DNA of 64,000 bases from Trachythela sp. YZ-2020 (Eukaryota; Cnidaria; Anthozoa; Malacalcyonacea; Clavulariidae): NCBI GenBank assembly GCA_016169945.1, contig JADLSH010000382.1:186001-250000 (forward strand). Reading direction: 5' to 3'. The position numbers and the translations under genes are program-made. Of the stretch, positions 45,501 to 56,286 are shown in pieces. The notes beneath the pieces are model-generated. The model ran no database searches. It worked only from the letters and a program-made list of their open reading frames with translations, and was not told the origin of the DNA. Each line of letters starts with the position of its first letter. Position 1 is the first letter of the stretch.

Positions 45501-46810
45501 GTTAAAACTTTGCTCAATGCAATATAGTTCTTTGTTCGCTTAATAATGTCCCTATGCGGAACCTATGCGGTATATCCTAACACTAACTGTAAACACTGAT
45601 CATAAATAACTCCTGTTGGTCACCTGTTGGTTTGCATTTCCTCTCTTTTAACTGCCAATTTGGTCATCTCAAACGACTGGCCCGATTCTTCCGCATTACT
45701 TTGCTCTCCCAAAAGCTCTTCTCTAATGTTCTCTGAGCCTTCTACTTCATTAACCAATTTTTCTGCTTAAACAATATATAAAGTGGCCTGGGTTATGGAA
45801 ACATATACTAGAATTTTAACTCATCATTAAAGTTGCACTATTGATTATCTGCCCTATTTTAATATGGACCACATGATTTTTCTCATTTAGTTGAACATGG
45901 TAGTGGCACAAGCTCAACAAGTAACCATGTCAATATGCAAGTGCCCCCCTTTCAGGAATAAGATATATAGTCTGGTGTTAGCTTTATTGAAGTCGCTCTA
46001 ACCTTTTTTATTCTTCTCTTGCACCGCGCACCATGCCAGACGCTTTTGCCGCATGTATTCACCGACATTGAAGCTCTTGTATTTTGACGCCTTCGAAACT
46101 GGCATGTTATTGCATTTTATGCGGCCGTATTAAAAATACAAAAACATACAAGTCTAAGTTAGGCTTTTATCTTCACAAAACCCAAAAAAATAAAGGATAA
46201 AGGCAACTCGGTAAGAATCCTATACAATCCAAAGTTGGATCACTTTTACGGAAGCGAACGAATGGCGCCATTACGCGCCAAAGCCCTGGAGAAGAAGCGG
46301 GCTGACGATTGGACAGTTGTGGTTACTATGGAAATTTTGATATCAAATTGAAGCTCATGAATTACCCTATGTATCAAGCATTTACCCTAATGGTCGCGGG
46401 AATCTATCGTGTAGTTATTGTGCGCAGAGTTGGGGCTAAATTTTAAAAATGTAATTCGACACCAACTTAACCTTCCGAAAATTGACGCGCAGCAGGAAAT
46501 TTTATGTAACAAATCTAACTGAACGTTTCTCGAGAAAAATGCCAAGCATTAACTCTGTACTTAAAGTATATTTATCATAATAAAACCATAAAATATACTT
46601 ATCTTTAGTCTTAGCAATAGTAATCGATGTAAAGCAAACTTGATGACCATTTATCATTCAAGAAATAAGTTCTTGTGCGAAGTCATCAAAGAGAAACAAC
46701 TTGTAAAAGTACATACAATAAAAAATGATAAAATCGTGCGCCATTATTTTTTATTAATAGGCCACTCACTCACCCGAGGCCATTCAACTCCGCCTTGTAT
46801 CCCAGAAAAA
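45501..46810. other. Non-coding stretch
   Basis: I found no domain, repeat array or RNA gene in these 1.3 kb. The frames here are short. The minus-strand decayed Myb/SANT ORF begins just after. Confidence 0.5.
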
Positions 46811-46816
46811 CCAGGT

Positions 46817-47130
46817 TCATCCCCCAAAAAGTTCAATTATTCTTTGGCTCGTTGATTTGAGCACCGGCTGTACCTTTCCTCCCTCGGTTTTTCTTTGTGA
46901 TTTTTCTTCCCTGCCTAAATGTTTTCGCGCTTCTACGCGCAGGGCTCGGCATTTCTCCTTCAAATCATTCGGTGTCCTTTTCACCGCACCAAGAGCATTC
47001 ACTCGGACTGCCAGACTTTGTTTTTAGTTTATTAGTCAACGTACTTGAATTTATCTTTAATGACTTCTATGTTTTCTTCAACAAGTTGAAGAATTAACGC
47101 TTATTCGGCGGCAGAAAAATTTGGTTTTCT
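46817..47130 (-). pseudogene. Decayed Myb/SANT-like DNA-binding ORF
   Basis: Downward from 47130 the reading is RKPNFSAAE, a stop, ALILQLVEENIEVIKDKF, two stops, TKNKVWQS, then NALGAVKRTPNDLKEKCRAL and RVEARKHLGREEKSQRKTEG, ending IIELFGG. The tryptophan-led helix and the RT-x-x-(D/E)-(L/V)-K-x-K helix fit Myb/SANT-like domains such as those partnering Harbinger transposases. Stops make it dead. No Harbinger nuclease is seen nearby. Confidence 0.6.
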
Positions 47131-48340
47131 CGCTCCTTTGCTATCTATTGGCTTTAAATTTTCCGCACTCGGCTACGTTGCAACGCATAGCAACGACCGA
47201 GAAAACCCGGTTTTCTCCGATTAAATTTGTGGAGGAAATTTATACGCCGGTTAGCGCTAAACGGCGTATAAGTTAAACCTCTTTCGTACAACCGGCCCCA
47301 GGGCGCTTAAAACAAGGGCTCGAAGATTTGGATGTAAGTATTAAACAGAAGAAGCACGTTTTGTGTAAACGGCAATGCCCTGTACTACCATAATAACCAC
47401 ATTTACCTACTGTTTATGGCATACAGATGAATTCAGAATTGCAAGAATTCTGTTTTCATCTGTGTGACATAGGTAAATAATTATAGTTATTATGGTAGCT
47501 TTTTCATTCTTCATCATTCATATTTTTATATGAACGGATTAATATGCATTAAAACTTATGCACTGGCTATAGTTCGGCTTTAGCTATCCTTAAGCAAAAA
47601 TAATGTCAACAAAAACATTCCATACCAGAGACGTTAAACTGTCAGCTTACACATATATATATACCTCAAAATATACTGGTACCTCAAAACATACTATGTA
47701 TTAAATGTCTGTGTAAGTCAGCGACAAAGACATCAACCATTTATCTAATTAGTCTAAGTGTTGTTGGTGCTGGAATTTTATCAACAATTGCAAAGTTATC
47801 AAACTGTTATGCAACTCGGGGGGGGGGAAGAAGGGTGTTTGCTGAATGCTTGTAGAATTTTCCATGTAACATCTTATAAGTATGCATACTAGAAAAATAT
47901 GTCAGAATTAAGCAGCCTTCAAAATTCAGCCAATATCTTATCTTATAATGTTTAGAGACCCTGGGGCCTGGGGCATGCTAGCGCTCGAAGGGAATTTTCC
48001 GTCTTGTCGAGGAGGGAATTTTTGTGAAGTTTTTACATTTAATAATTCACCAGTCCTCCACTTCCAACAGCCTTTCAAAACAAATTGCAAAATGGCTTGA
48101 AGAATGTTGATAAAATAATTTAACAAGCGCAATTCCTTTAATCATCTGACTGCTCAATATAGTTCGTAACATGCATGAATAAAATATAGCAATAAGTGTG
48201 CAAGACTATTATCACACAGTCCTGCACTGGTGGAGGATATATGTTGAATCTTAATTTGATTAACTGAATTCTACTGGCTAATGAAAACCTCGCCCTATTT
48301 CAAACCTGACTGGGCAACAAAATTTATCGTCATTTTTAGA
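47131..48340. repeat. Non-coding; middle part repeats sequence near 12 kb
   Basis: Short inverted repeats occur at 47400-47500 (tttacctactgtt / gtaaataattatagttattatggtag). From about 47490 the sequence resembles the left flank of the family A element (about 12000-12110). A run of G lies at 47819-47828. No gene is supported. Confidence 0.5.
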
Positions 48341-48475
48341 CTTACCTAAATATTACTTATACCCAACTTAATCCGATCAAAAAGCAAACCCTATGTAAAC
48401 ACCAAAAGCAGACAAAAAGTATCTAATCTATTCTCTAATTTCTGACCAAAACAAGTCAAGAACCCTACCAAAAAT
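48341..48475 (+). other. Empty target site matching both flanks of the 12.4-19.4 kb element
   Basis: The sequence from acttacctaaatattactta through caaaccctatgtaaa matches 12369-12430, and ccaaaagcagac through aatttctgacc matches 19399-19435. At the junction there is a single TAAACA where the filled site has TAAATA and TAAAAA. This shows the repeat before (or without) insertion. Confidence 0.8.
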
Positions 48476-48539
48476 ATTGGTACTCATTGCTATAAAACTG
48501 CAGGTTGGACTTGAGTAGTAGTGTATGTGGTTTTCGACC

Positions 48540-49005
48540 CCCTTTTTTGGGAGTGTGCAGGAGTGTGCAAGAGTGTGCGGGAGTGTGTGGGAGTGTGCAA
48601 CATCATTAACATAAACATAATTAATTATGTATTGACGTCACAATAGCGTCACGTTACCAAGTCGCGTTACCATACGCACCTTAGATTACGTTACCATCTG
48701 ATGGCGGAAGTGTGCGGGAGTGTGCGAGAGTGTGCAACATCATTAACATAAACATAATTAATTATGTATTGACGTCACAATAGCGTCACGTTACCAAGTC
48801 GCTTAACCATACGTCACCTTAGGTTACGTTACCATCTGGCGGCGGAAGTAATTAGTATGCAAAATCTATGTCGTCACAATAGCGTCACGTTACCAAGTCG
48901 CGTTACCATACGTCACCTTAGGTTACGTTACCATCTGGCGGCGGAAGTGATTAGTATACAAAATCTATGACGTCACAATAGCGTCACGTTACCAAATCGC
49001 GTTAC
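48540..49005 (+). repeat. Tandem repeat of 95-135-bp units with TGACGTCA-like cores
   Basis: About four units, each with gacgtcacaatagcgtcacg, ttaccaagtcgcg, ttaccatacg and gttaccatctgg. The first two also carry gtgtgcgggagtgtgcg and cataattaattatgtattga. The tgacgtca and gtcacgttac words recur in every unit; tgacgtca is the CRE consensus, though binding here is unproven. It ends 350 bases upstream of the GRF ORF. Confidence 0.85.
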
Positions 49006-49356
49006 TTATCACAATAGCTATAGCATCCCTATTAAGTTCCCAAGCTAATGTAAACTAAAGACACAATAGCTTAACTCATTAATGGATTAAGTCAAAAGGC
49101 TTGTTTGGGCGGAACAATCGTTAAGATGAACCATCACAATAGCTATAGCGTCCGTTTAAAGTTCCCAAGCGTCGTGTTCCAAACACAGTCCGTTTCGACA
49201 ACGATTACAACGGCAGCTTACTGGTTTTAGTACTTTGGATTTTACTCGTGAGAAGAATATACAATGACTATCGACATACTGTTCATGGCCAAGAATCAAC
49301 TTGTGCTTTGTGTCAAGATGTGTGCTTCTAGTTTTGAGAATAAAATCTTAAATTAA

Positions 49357-49868
49357 TTGACAGATGAAGAGTTTGAGAAACGGCTTCCCGTTTATGATGA
49401 CGACGAAGATATATATGTATATACTAATGAAGAGTTTATTGAAAAGGTTTGGTACGCGTGTGTCAAACATGGATATGTCTCTGAAGATTACGATATCATG
49501 GGGAAGTTTCTTGACGAAACGAAAGTCACTCCATAAGCAAATTTTGGCAATGGGGAAATGTATTCGAAGAGCCAAGACCTATTTGTCAACATGCAATGGT
49601 ATACTATGAACGAAAATTCAAGAAAGATGGACCAAACCAAAACCGTCTATTTTACTGTTGCCCCAAAGAAGACGTTTGTGGTTTCTTCGAATGGGAGAAG
49701 CAAGAACCTCGTGTGATCAGTACTGGCATCGAACTTTTCAGTAATCCACTACAATACCGATACAAGATTGAAGAAATAGAAGAGATATTTAATAGTACTA
49801 AATCTAACACTAAAGAGGCATACGCGGAATATACATTTCTTAAATCTGTTAATGCTTTAACCAGTTAA
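49357..49868 (+). CDS. GRF-type zinc-finger ORF, possibly frameshifted
   Basis: Frame 1 (49357-49536) reads EEFEKRLPVYDDDEDIYVYT, then EEFIEKVWYACVKHGYVSED, and stops after DETKVTP. Frame 3 from about 49530 reads KFWQWGNVFEEPRPICQHAM, then KDGPNQNRLFYCC and CGFFEWEKQ, and ends at 49868. The second part has the GRF zinc-finger pattern C-x-H ... N-x-x-R-x-F-Y-x-C ... C-x-F-F-x-W, a single-strand nucleic-acid-binding module. The C-terminal 35 residues are charged helix. A one-base shift or a tiny intron near 49530 must join the parts. The host of the domain is unknown. Confidence 0.6.
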
Positions 49869-50029
49869 CTTGATTAAATAGACATCTTTTAGCTGTATTT
49901 ATATATGTGACAATAAATATGTTTTAAAAAACACTGTGTTGTATGCTTTTTCGTTGCTATATGCGTCGCTAAGTCATTATAAAGCGATCCACGAATTTAT
50001 ATATTATTGAGATACCTCACTTGCCTTTT

Positions 50030-50205
50030 AACCTTTGTGGTGAAACGGTGAAATGTTTATATACAATATTTGTACATGCTTGTAAATCTCGCTTAAAAAT
50101 CACTGCTTTTCCCACTCTGCTACATCTAAAACGCTTTAAACTTTGTAAGGTTTAAATCCCTTAGTCAAGCATATACAAACATTGTATATAAACATTTAGC
50201 GTTTG
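50030..50205. repeat. Inverted repeat, about 35-bp arms
   Basis: aaatgtttatatacaatatttgta (50051 on) is mirrored by tacaaacattgtatataaacattt near 50172-50200. The loop is about 90 bases. It could form a hairpin in RNA or mark a small MITE. Confidence 0.5.
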
Positions 50206-50534
50206 TTAGGTAATTACGGGCAATTAAGATTTTCTAGCTTAAAAATTTGAATAAATTTAGAGTATATTATTTATAGGACGGGGAAATATTGTACAATGTA
50301 CATACAACACACACAGAATTAATTTTTAAAACGCATTTATTGATAATAATTTCTTTTACAGCGTTAGTAAGGTCTGCTCCTAAGAGCATATCGTTTAGGT
50401 GTCTTTTGTATCTTTAAAGAGTTCTCATATTTTTTGTCTGTCTTCGGGGGATAATCTTGCAATTGCTAAATCTTAAGGTCTCCAATCTGAAATCTACCCA
50501 ATATTAAATATATTTTTAACAAAGTAAATAAGGT

Positions 50535-52165
50535 TTGACTACGACTACGACTACGACTACGACTACGACTACGACTACGACTACGACTACGACTACGACT
50601 ACGACTACGACTACGACTACGACTACGACTACGACTACGACTACGACTACGACTACGACTACGACTACGACTACGACTACGACTACGACTACGACTACGA
50701 CTACGACTACGACTACGACTACGACTACGACTACGACTACGACTACGACTACGACTACGACTACGACTACGACTACGACTACGACTACGACTACGACTAC
50801 GACTACGACTACGACTACGACTACGACTACGACTACGACTACGACTACGACTACGACTACGACTACGACTACGACTACGACTACGACTAAGACTAAGACT
50901 AAGACTAAGACTAAGACTAAGACTATGACTATGACTATGACTATGACTATGACTATGACTATGACTATGACTATGACTATGACTATGACTATGACTATGA
51001 CTATGACTATGACTATGACTATGACTATGACTATGACTCGCGACCATGACTATGACTATGACTATGACTGCGACTATGACTCATGACTATGACTATGACT
51101 GGCGACTATGACCATGACTATGACTATGACTATGACTATGACGCGACTATGACTATGACTATGACTATGACTATGACTACGACTATGACTATGACTATGA
51201 CTATGACTATGACTATGACTATGACTATGACTATGACTATGACTATGACTATGACTATGACTATGACTATGACTATGACTATGACTATGACTATGACTAT
51301 GACTATGACTATGACTATGACTATGACTATGACTATGACTATGATTATGACTATGACTATGACTATGACTATGACTATGACTATGACTATGACTATGACT
51401 ATGACTATGACTATGACTATGACTATGACTTATGACTATGACTTAGACTTATGACTATAACTTATGACTTATGACTATGACTAGAGTCATAGACAATAGT
51501 CCATGACTATGTCATAGTCATAGTCATGGTCATGGTCATGGTCATGGTCATGGTCATGGTCATGGTCATGGTCATGGTCATGGTCATGGTCATGGTCATG
51601 GTCATGGTCATGGTCATGGTCATGGTCATGGTCCTAGTCCTAGTCCTAGTCCTAGTCATTAGTCATGGTCATGGTCATGGTCGCGGTCATGGTCGCGGCC
51701 GCGGTCGCGGTCATGGCCGCGTCGGCCGCGGTCATGCGGTCATGGTCATGGTCATGGCCGCGGTCATGGTCATGGTCATGGTCATGGTCATGGTCGCGGT
51801 CATGGTCGCGGCATGGTCATGGCCGCGGCCGCGGTCATGGTCATGGTCATGGTCGCGGTCATGGTCATGGTCATGGTCATGGTCATGGTCATAGTCATAG
51901 TCATAGTCATAGTCATAGTCATAGTCATAGTCATAGTCATAGTCATAGTCATAGTGATAGTCATAGTCATAGTCATAGTCATAGTCATAAGTCATAAGTC
52001 ATAAGTCATAAGTCATAAGTCATAAGTCATAAGTCATAAGTCATAAGTCATAAGTCATAAGTCATAAGTCATAAGTCATAAGTCATAAGTCATAAGTCAT
52101 AAGTCATAAGTCATAAGTCATAAGTCATAAGTCATAAGTCATAAGTCATTAGTCATTAGTCTTAA
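50535..52165. repeat. 1.6 kb hexanucleotide satellite that reverses orientation midway
   Basis: The array runs (GACTAC)n to 50888, a few GACTAA, (GACTAT)n to about 51480, then (ATAGTC)/(GGTCAT)n to about 51640, (CTAGTC), mixed GGTCGC/GGTCAT, (AGTCAT)n to about 51985 and (AAGTCAT)n to 52165. The units right of about 51490 are reverse complements of those on the left, so the array is a palindrome at large scale. The long repeat-only frames here (Thr, Ser-Arg, Ser-His, Met-Val runs) are artefacts. Confidence 0.95.
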
Positions 52166-52600
52166 GTCATAAAATTTGTAATTAAGCACGAACTAACCGT
52201 AAATATGCATTTGATTAAGATCGAAATGTAATAAAATAGAAAAGTAAAGCAAGGGTTATAATACAAATGATTAAATTCAACTAGATCTAGTTCGTAAGTT
52301 ATTATAATAACATTGCAAATAATTAAAAGAATAGAAGGATAGTATGCGTTATAATAATGGAGTAAAAAGTTCAGATTCACATTGATTCTTTCGTCAAATG
52401 ACACCAAACTGGTGTCTTCTTGGATTAGTCCTCACTCATTGCGCAACGAAATTTCTCAAGGAAATTGTCGGCTGGAATAAATTCATCTTTCTCGAACTTC
52501 AGTTTGATCGTTGATCGGGCATCCACATCGAATGACCTCCAATTCCTACATGTTTAAACAGATGGCAATTATTATACAACATGTCATGCAGTATAATTGC
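52166..52600 (-). repeat. Segmental copy of the 19.58-20.04 kb region
   Basis: Matches 19583-20036 in direct orientation, including tagatctagttcgtaagtta and cacattgattcttt. It contains the terminal exon of the secreted-protein family (next entry). It begins directly at the end of the satellite array. Confidence 0.8.
52425..52545 (-). CDS. Isolated third copy of the secreted-protein terminal exon
   Basis: Downward from the acceptor TTTAAACATGTAG: NWRSFDVDARSTIKLKFEKD then EFIPADNFLEKFRCAMSED and a stop. It aligns with NWSLFDVDAGSTITEKFNKS in exon 3 of the gene at 19829-23518, but lacks the Lys/Asp tail. The same phase-2 start is kept. No exons 1 or 2 are visible upstream (52.6-55 kb), so it is a lone exon or the end of a gene whose other exons lie farther off. 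Confidence 0.65.
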
Positions 52601-52853
52601 ACACAATGCCAATGGCGAAGTATTATATATGTATTAAAGTTTGTTTTTATCATGCAATTATACTAAACTAAATCAGTTCATATATAGTTCAAATGATACA
52701 GTTTTCCGGCAAATATTTAGATATTTTCTTTTAAATTCGGTAAATACAATGCCGGCATGATGGCGGCACTGTTCATTCTATAGATTCTGCTTGCCGTAAA
52801 TTTTTTATCCGGCTGTAAGTGCATGCCCTGTAAAATAATAATAATAGTAATAC

Positions 52854-52952
52854 AGTTGATGTTCTTGGGCATAAGTATGTTTTTGGCCCTCCTCAGAACT
52901 GATATGGGTCTAACTCGGGCCAAAAACATATTTATGTTCGCGAACATCAACT
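52854..52952. repeat. Fold-back element, 36-bp arms
   Basis: agttgatgttcttgggcata opens the left arm and gttcgcgaacatcaact closes the right; tttttggccc / gggccaaaaa lie innermost. Nearly perfect arms with a 27-base loop. Small MITE or hairpin. Its minus-strand frame is incidental. Confidence 0.7.
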
Positions 52953-55254
52953 AGCTATATATTGTTATATTAGACTGTTTTAAAAATGAATGAGTCATTT
53001 TAAGCAAACACAACATGTTCAATTTCTTACACCATTTCATCCTTCTTCCTGAACATTGCTAACTGCTTGGATTATCTGGAAATATGTCAATTAAAATTAA
53101 GCACTAGTTAATGACCCCAACCATTGATGACGTTTGTAGGAAAGTGATGATTTATTTTATGCTCTGATGATTGCATGATTTCCTCCTTTGGTATGTGATG
53201 CAGGAACAAAAACAGTAAAATTACTCAATGTCTGTGATATCAATGACATATTAGACAAAACAGTATCGATCTGTCGATACTAATGCTCTGAGTTTTATAT
53301 GGCCATGCAGAAAAAATGTCATCAACCTTGAGCATGCCAATGATTATGCATCTGCCATCTAATAGATCAAAGAAATGGAAAATCAGCCCAGCATATTATT
53401 ATATAAACTTGTTTAGATTTAAACAATACAAAATTATACAGAGCTTCAAAATATCATCTCACAGGTATGCTCTTCGTGCAGCTAAAGTGCACTTGCCCGT
53501 TGCTATTCACTATATTTTAATATTTACTGGTCTTCAAGACATATCACTAATATATTACACTACTTACATAGTTACCTCTGGCTCTGGTGTGCTATAAGAT
53601 ATCGAATCTGTGAAGAGACTACATTGTACTCTTTAATTACATGACTATATTCCGCTAATAGATAATCATATTCGAATATAATTTATAATGAAAAATTCAT
53701 ACAAATTTGCCTTCAAAAGTAATAATCTGAAGAGATTCATCGATCTCATCCATGCTTCGTCGAGAAAAGCAAGCTAAAAGTACTAAAAATCCCCAAAATT
53801 GAACGATAGTTTTGAAAGCTCAGAAATCGACAGAAAGCTGAGATATCGACACGTTTTCTGCCAGGCGCTAACCCGTCCCGTCGTGGGCTACGTAGCTATT
53901 ACAGTTTCCACGCGCGCGTCACGCAACCGCTTAGCACGTTCAAGCGCCTGGGTATGAGGCTGGCGGTTCGCGTCGGTTTGATACAGTATCTGTCCATTTT
54001 CAGGGGGAAACGTCGAGCTTCAAGTCACTTTTAAAATTAAGGGGAGTCCATGAACAAGATAATGTAATTGCATGCCACGCAATCATGTTTCCATCTATCC
54101 ATGTTCTCAAAATATTACAAACTTTATACGGATGCAAAAGATTAAACATTTTCAGGAAAACTCAGGTAAGCGTGTCTATATTTCTTTCTGCTGATATACA
54201 TCAAGGCGATGAGCTATTTAGTGTTCAATCTAGACGCAAGGAATTATATGGTTTCATGACTTTACTGATTTAATAACAGCACAAGTCTTCATAATGATAA
54301 ACATTCGATTAAATCGGCATTCATATATATATAGTAATTCGCTTCATGGCCATGCATGTGTTTTCTTTTGATTTGAACAATCGAAGACCTATACGAAAAC
54401 GGATGATGTACAATTGTAAACGAATTCATGATATGAAAATGGTTTTTTATATATGACAGTCACCTAATTATTGTATTTTGTTCAGAAATTATGAGCTATA
54501 CACAGACACCGGCAGTAATATTTTGATATAACAGCCTCCACATAAATTACAAAAGATTACATCCAACCTTCCCAGATATCAATTAAATATTTAAACATAC
54601 TTCAAAATATACCATACAATATTACCATGGTACTTGCAAACTACAGCTTGATATATCCATATTGGTATGTGGATTCACATCATAATGATAGATTTGGCTA
54701 GCGATAAACTTTGACAACTGTACCTGCATGAAGACTACAAAAGTTATTTTTTAAAGTTATTGATTATTCACTGAATCATAAAAACTTTGTATAGGAAGAA
54801 AATACGCAGTTCAAGTTGTAATATGTATGGTAGTGGTATTCATACAAACTGTCTTCGCTTATTGCATTGATGCCGGGCTTCCACAGCACTTTCCTTGCGG
54901 GAGTAACTTCCCAATTCTAATACTTAGCGCGCGTTATATTTCTTATTTCATCTGTGCAACACGAGCCCAAATTTAAAAAAATGAGTCAAAAAAACCGTTA
55001 TTCAGAAGAAAACTAAAGTTATATTGGTGATTTGGACTATTTTCCGTCATTTTCCGCAGTATTAGGCAACAAAATTGAGTTTAGTTTTCCCATTTTCAGA
55101 CAATTGTTCGCAAAAGTCCCTTAGACAACACAACATTTTATTATATTTTTATAGCAATTTTAAAATTAAGACGATTTAACACGTTGCTAAATTTTCTAAA
55201 CACTCCTCCTCCTCCCGTTCAATGTTGGATTTACGGACCTATTCAACTGAAATT
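52953..55254. other. Long intergenic stretch 3' of the GPCR
   Basis: No gene, repeat array or RNA gene is supported. The frames at 53316-53597 and 54085-54273 show no domain. A run of tcctcctcctcc lies just downstream of the GPCR stop (55202-55216). Confidence 0.5.
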
Positions 55255-56286
55255 TCAACATTGAATAGGTGTGAGGGAGGGGAGAGTAACGTTATGGTTG
55301 ACATTTAAAGCTACAAAATGTTCAGCGTCCGAACACTTTTGTCTAGGATTGCAGGTGTCAATAGTTTGTTCAGTAACCTGCTCTTCCTCATCAACACATT
55401 TTGGCAACTTATACAGGATTTCACTTAGCACTTCTTTGTACTCATGTCTAAACTTCGAACTGTAAATTCCATACAGGATTGGATTAATAAAGCTATTGCT
55501 CATCGCAAGCATTGTGAAGATTAAATGCGCAGCTCCAGATAGATGGTCTCCTCCAACACTTGTAAATAACATCATATAACTAATCTCAGCTGGTAACCAT
55601 CCAACGATCAAAGCAAGTGACGCTACAACAGCAATGATGGTTAATCTTCTTTTGAAATCTTCTTTGGTCAGCTTTGTAGTTTTCATTTCTCGAACTCTGT
55701 AGTACATGTGAGCGTAAAGAATGGCAATAATCGAGAATGGTACGATACTCTGCATGCAGATTTGGGCGATGGCAAAGCCATTGCCTGTTGTGGGATGTAT
55801 CCAATTGCAAGATCTTTTATCAAAGTCCATTTTGATGCTGAAGAAAACGTTGGTGTTTATAAGGAAAGCCCAGATGCAGACAAATATTATTGTAAACATG
55901 GCATGTTTGGCTTTCACCCGTCGGTAGAAATGAGGTTTCATTATTGCCAGCCAACGTTCGATCGTGAGAACAAAACATATGTAAACTGACAAGTGGCCTA
56001 AGCTGAATAACACATAACCACCCCATAATAGATCACAGTACATCATCGCTCGTGTGTAGTTTTCGGGGATCGGAGGTTGGAAAACGTATTCACTGAAGAA
56101 CATAAAAAATCCAGCGAGGAAATCTGACACGGCTAGGCTGATGATAAATATATCGAATGCAGTTTTCTTAAATTTATTGCGCATTCTGACGTAAACCCAG
56201 AGAACAAGTGCATTTCCACATATTGCTGCAATACCGATTAACGAAAACGTCAAACGCGAAATCCAACTTTCAGATGGAAAACCCAT
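55255..56286 (-). CDS. Class A (rhodopsin-like) G-protein-coupled receptor, intronless
   Basis: A 343-residue seven-helix receptor for the plasma membrane. TM1 has GNALVLW (Asn25), TM2 LAVSDFLAG (Asp55), TM3 opens with Cys84 (disulfide to Cys160 in loop 2) and ends IERWLAI (ERW at 110-112 replaces D/E-R-Y), TM6 has GWLP (230-233) and TM7 NSFINPILY (NPxxY at 268-272). A cytoplasmic tail of about 65 residues follows helix 8. No signal peptide and no intron; start chosen at the first ATG in frame, giving a short N terminus (about 10 residues). The ligand is unknown: the aminergic TM3 Asp is not evident. The type fits the large intronless receptor expansions of cnidarians. Confidence 0.93.
   Translation of the reverse strand: MGFPSESWISRLTFSLIGIAAICGNALVLWVYVRMRNKFKKTAFDIFIISLAVSDFLAGFFMFFSEYVFQPPIPENYTRAMMYCDLLWGGYVLFSLGHLSVYICFVLTIERWLAIMKPHFYRRVKAKHAMFTIIFVCIWAFLINTNVFFSIKMDFDKRSCNWIHPTTGNGFAIAQICMQSIVPFSIIAILYAHMYYRVREMKTTKLTKEDFKRRLTIIAVVASLALIVGWLPAEISYMMLFTSVGGDHLSGAAHLIFTMLAMSNSFINPILYGIYSSKFRHEYKEVLSEILYKLPKCVDEEEQVTEQTIDTCNPRQKCSDAEHFVALNVNHNVTLPSLTPIQC

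Noticed and set aside
50535..51086. Poly-Thr frame and Ser-Arg/Ser-His frame of more than 180 codons
   Set aside because: They are translations of a hexanucleotide satellite and exist in several frames on both strands; no start context or composition of a gene.
51526..51997. Met-Val and Ser-His repeat frames
   Set aside because: Same satellite, opposite orientation; low-complexity artefacts.
53316..53597. 93-codon plus-strand frame
   Set aside because: Aromatic- and Ile-rich composition typical of AT-rich chance frames; no recognisable motif.
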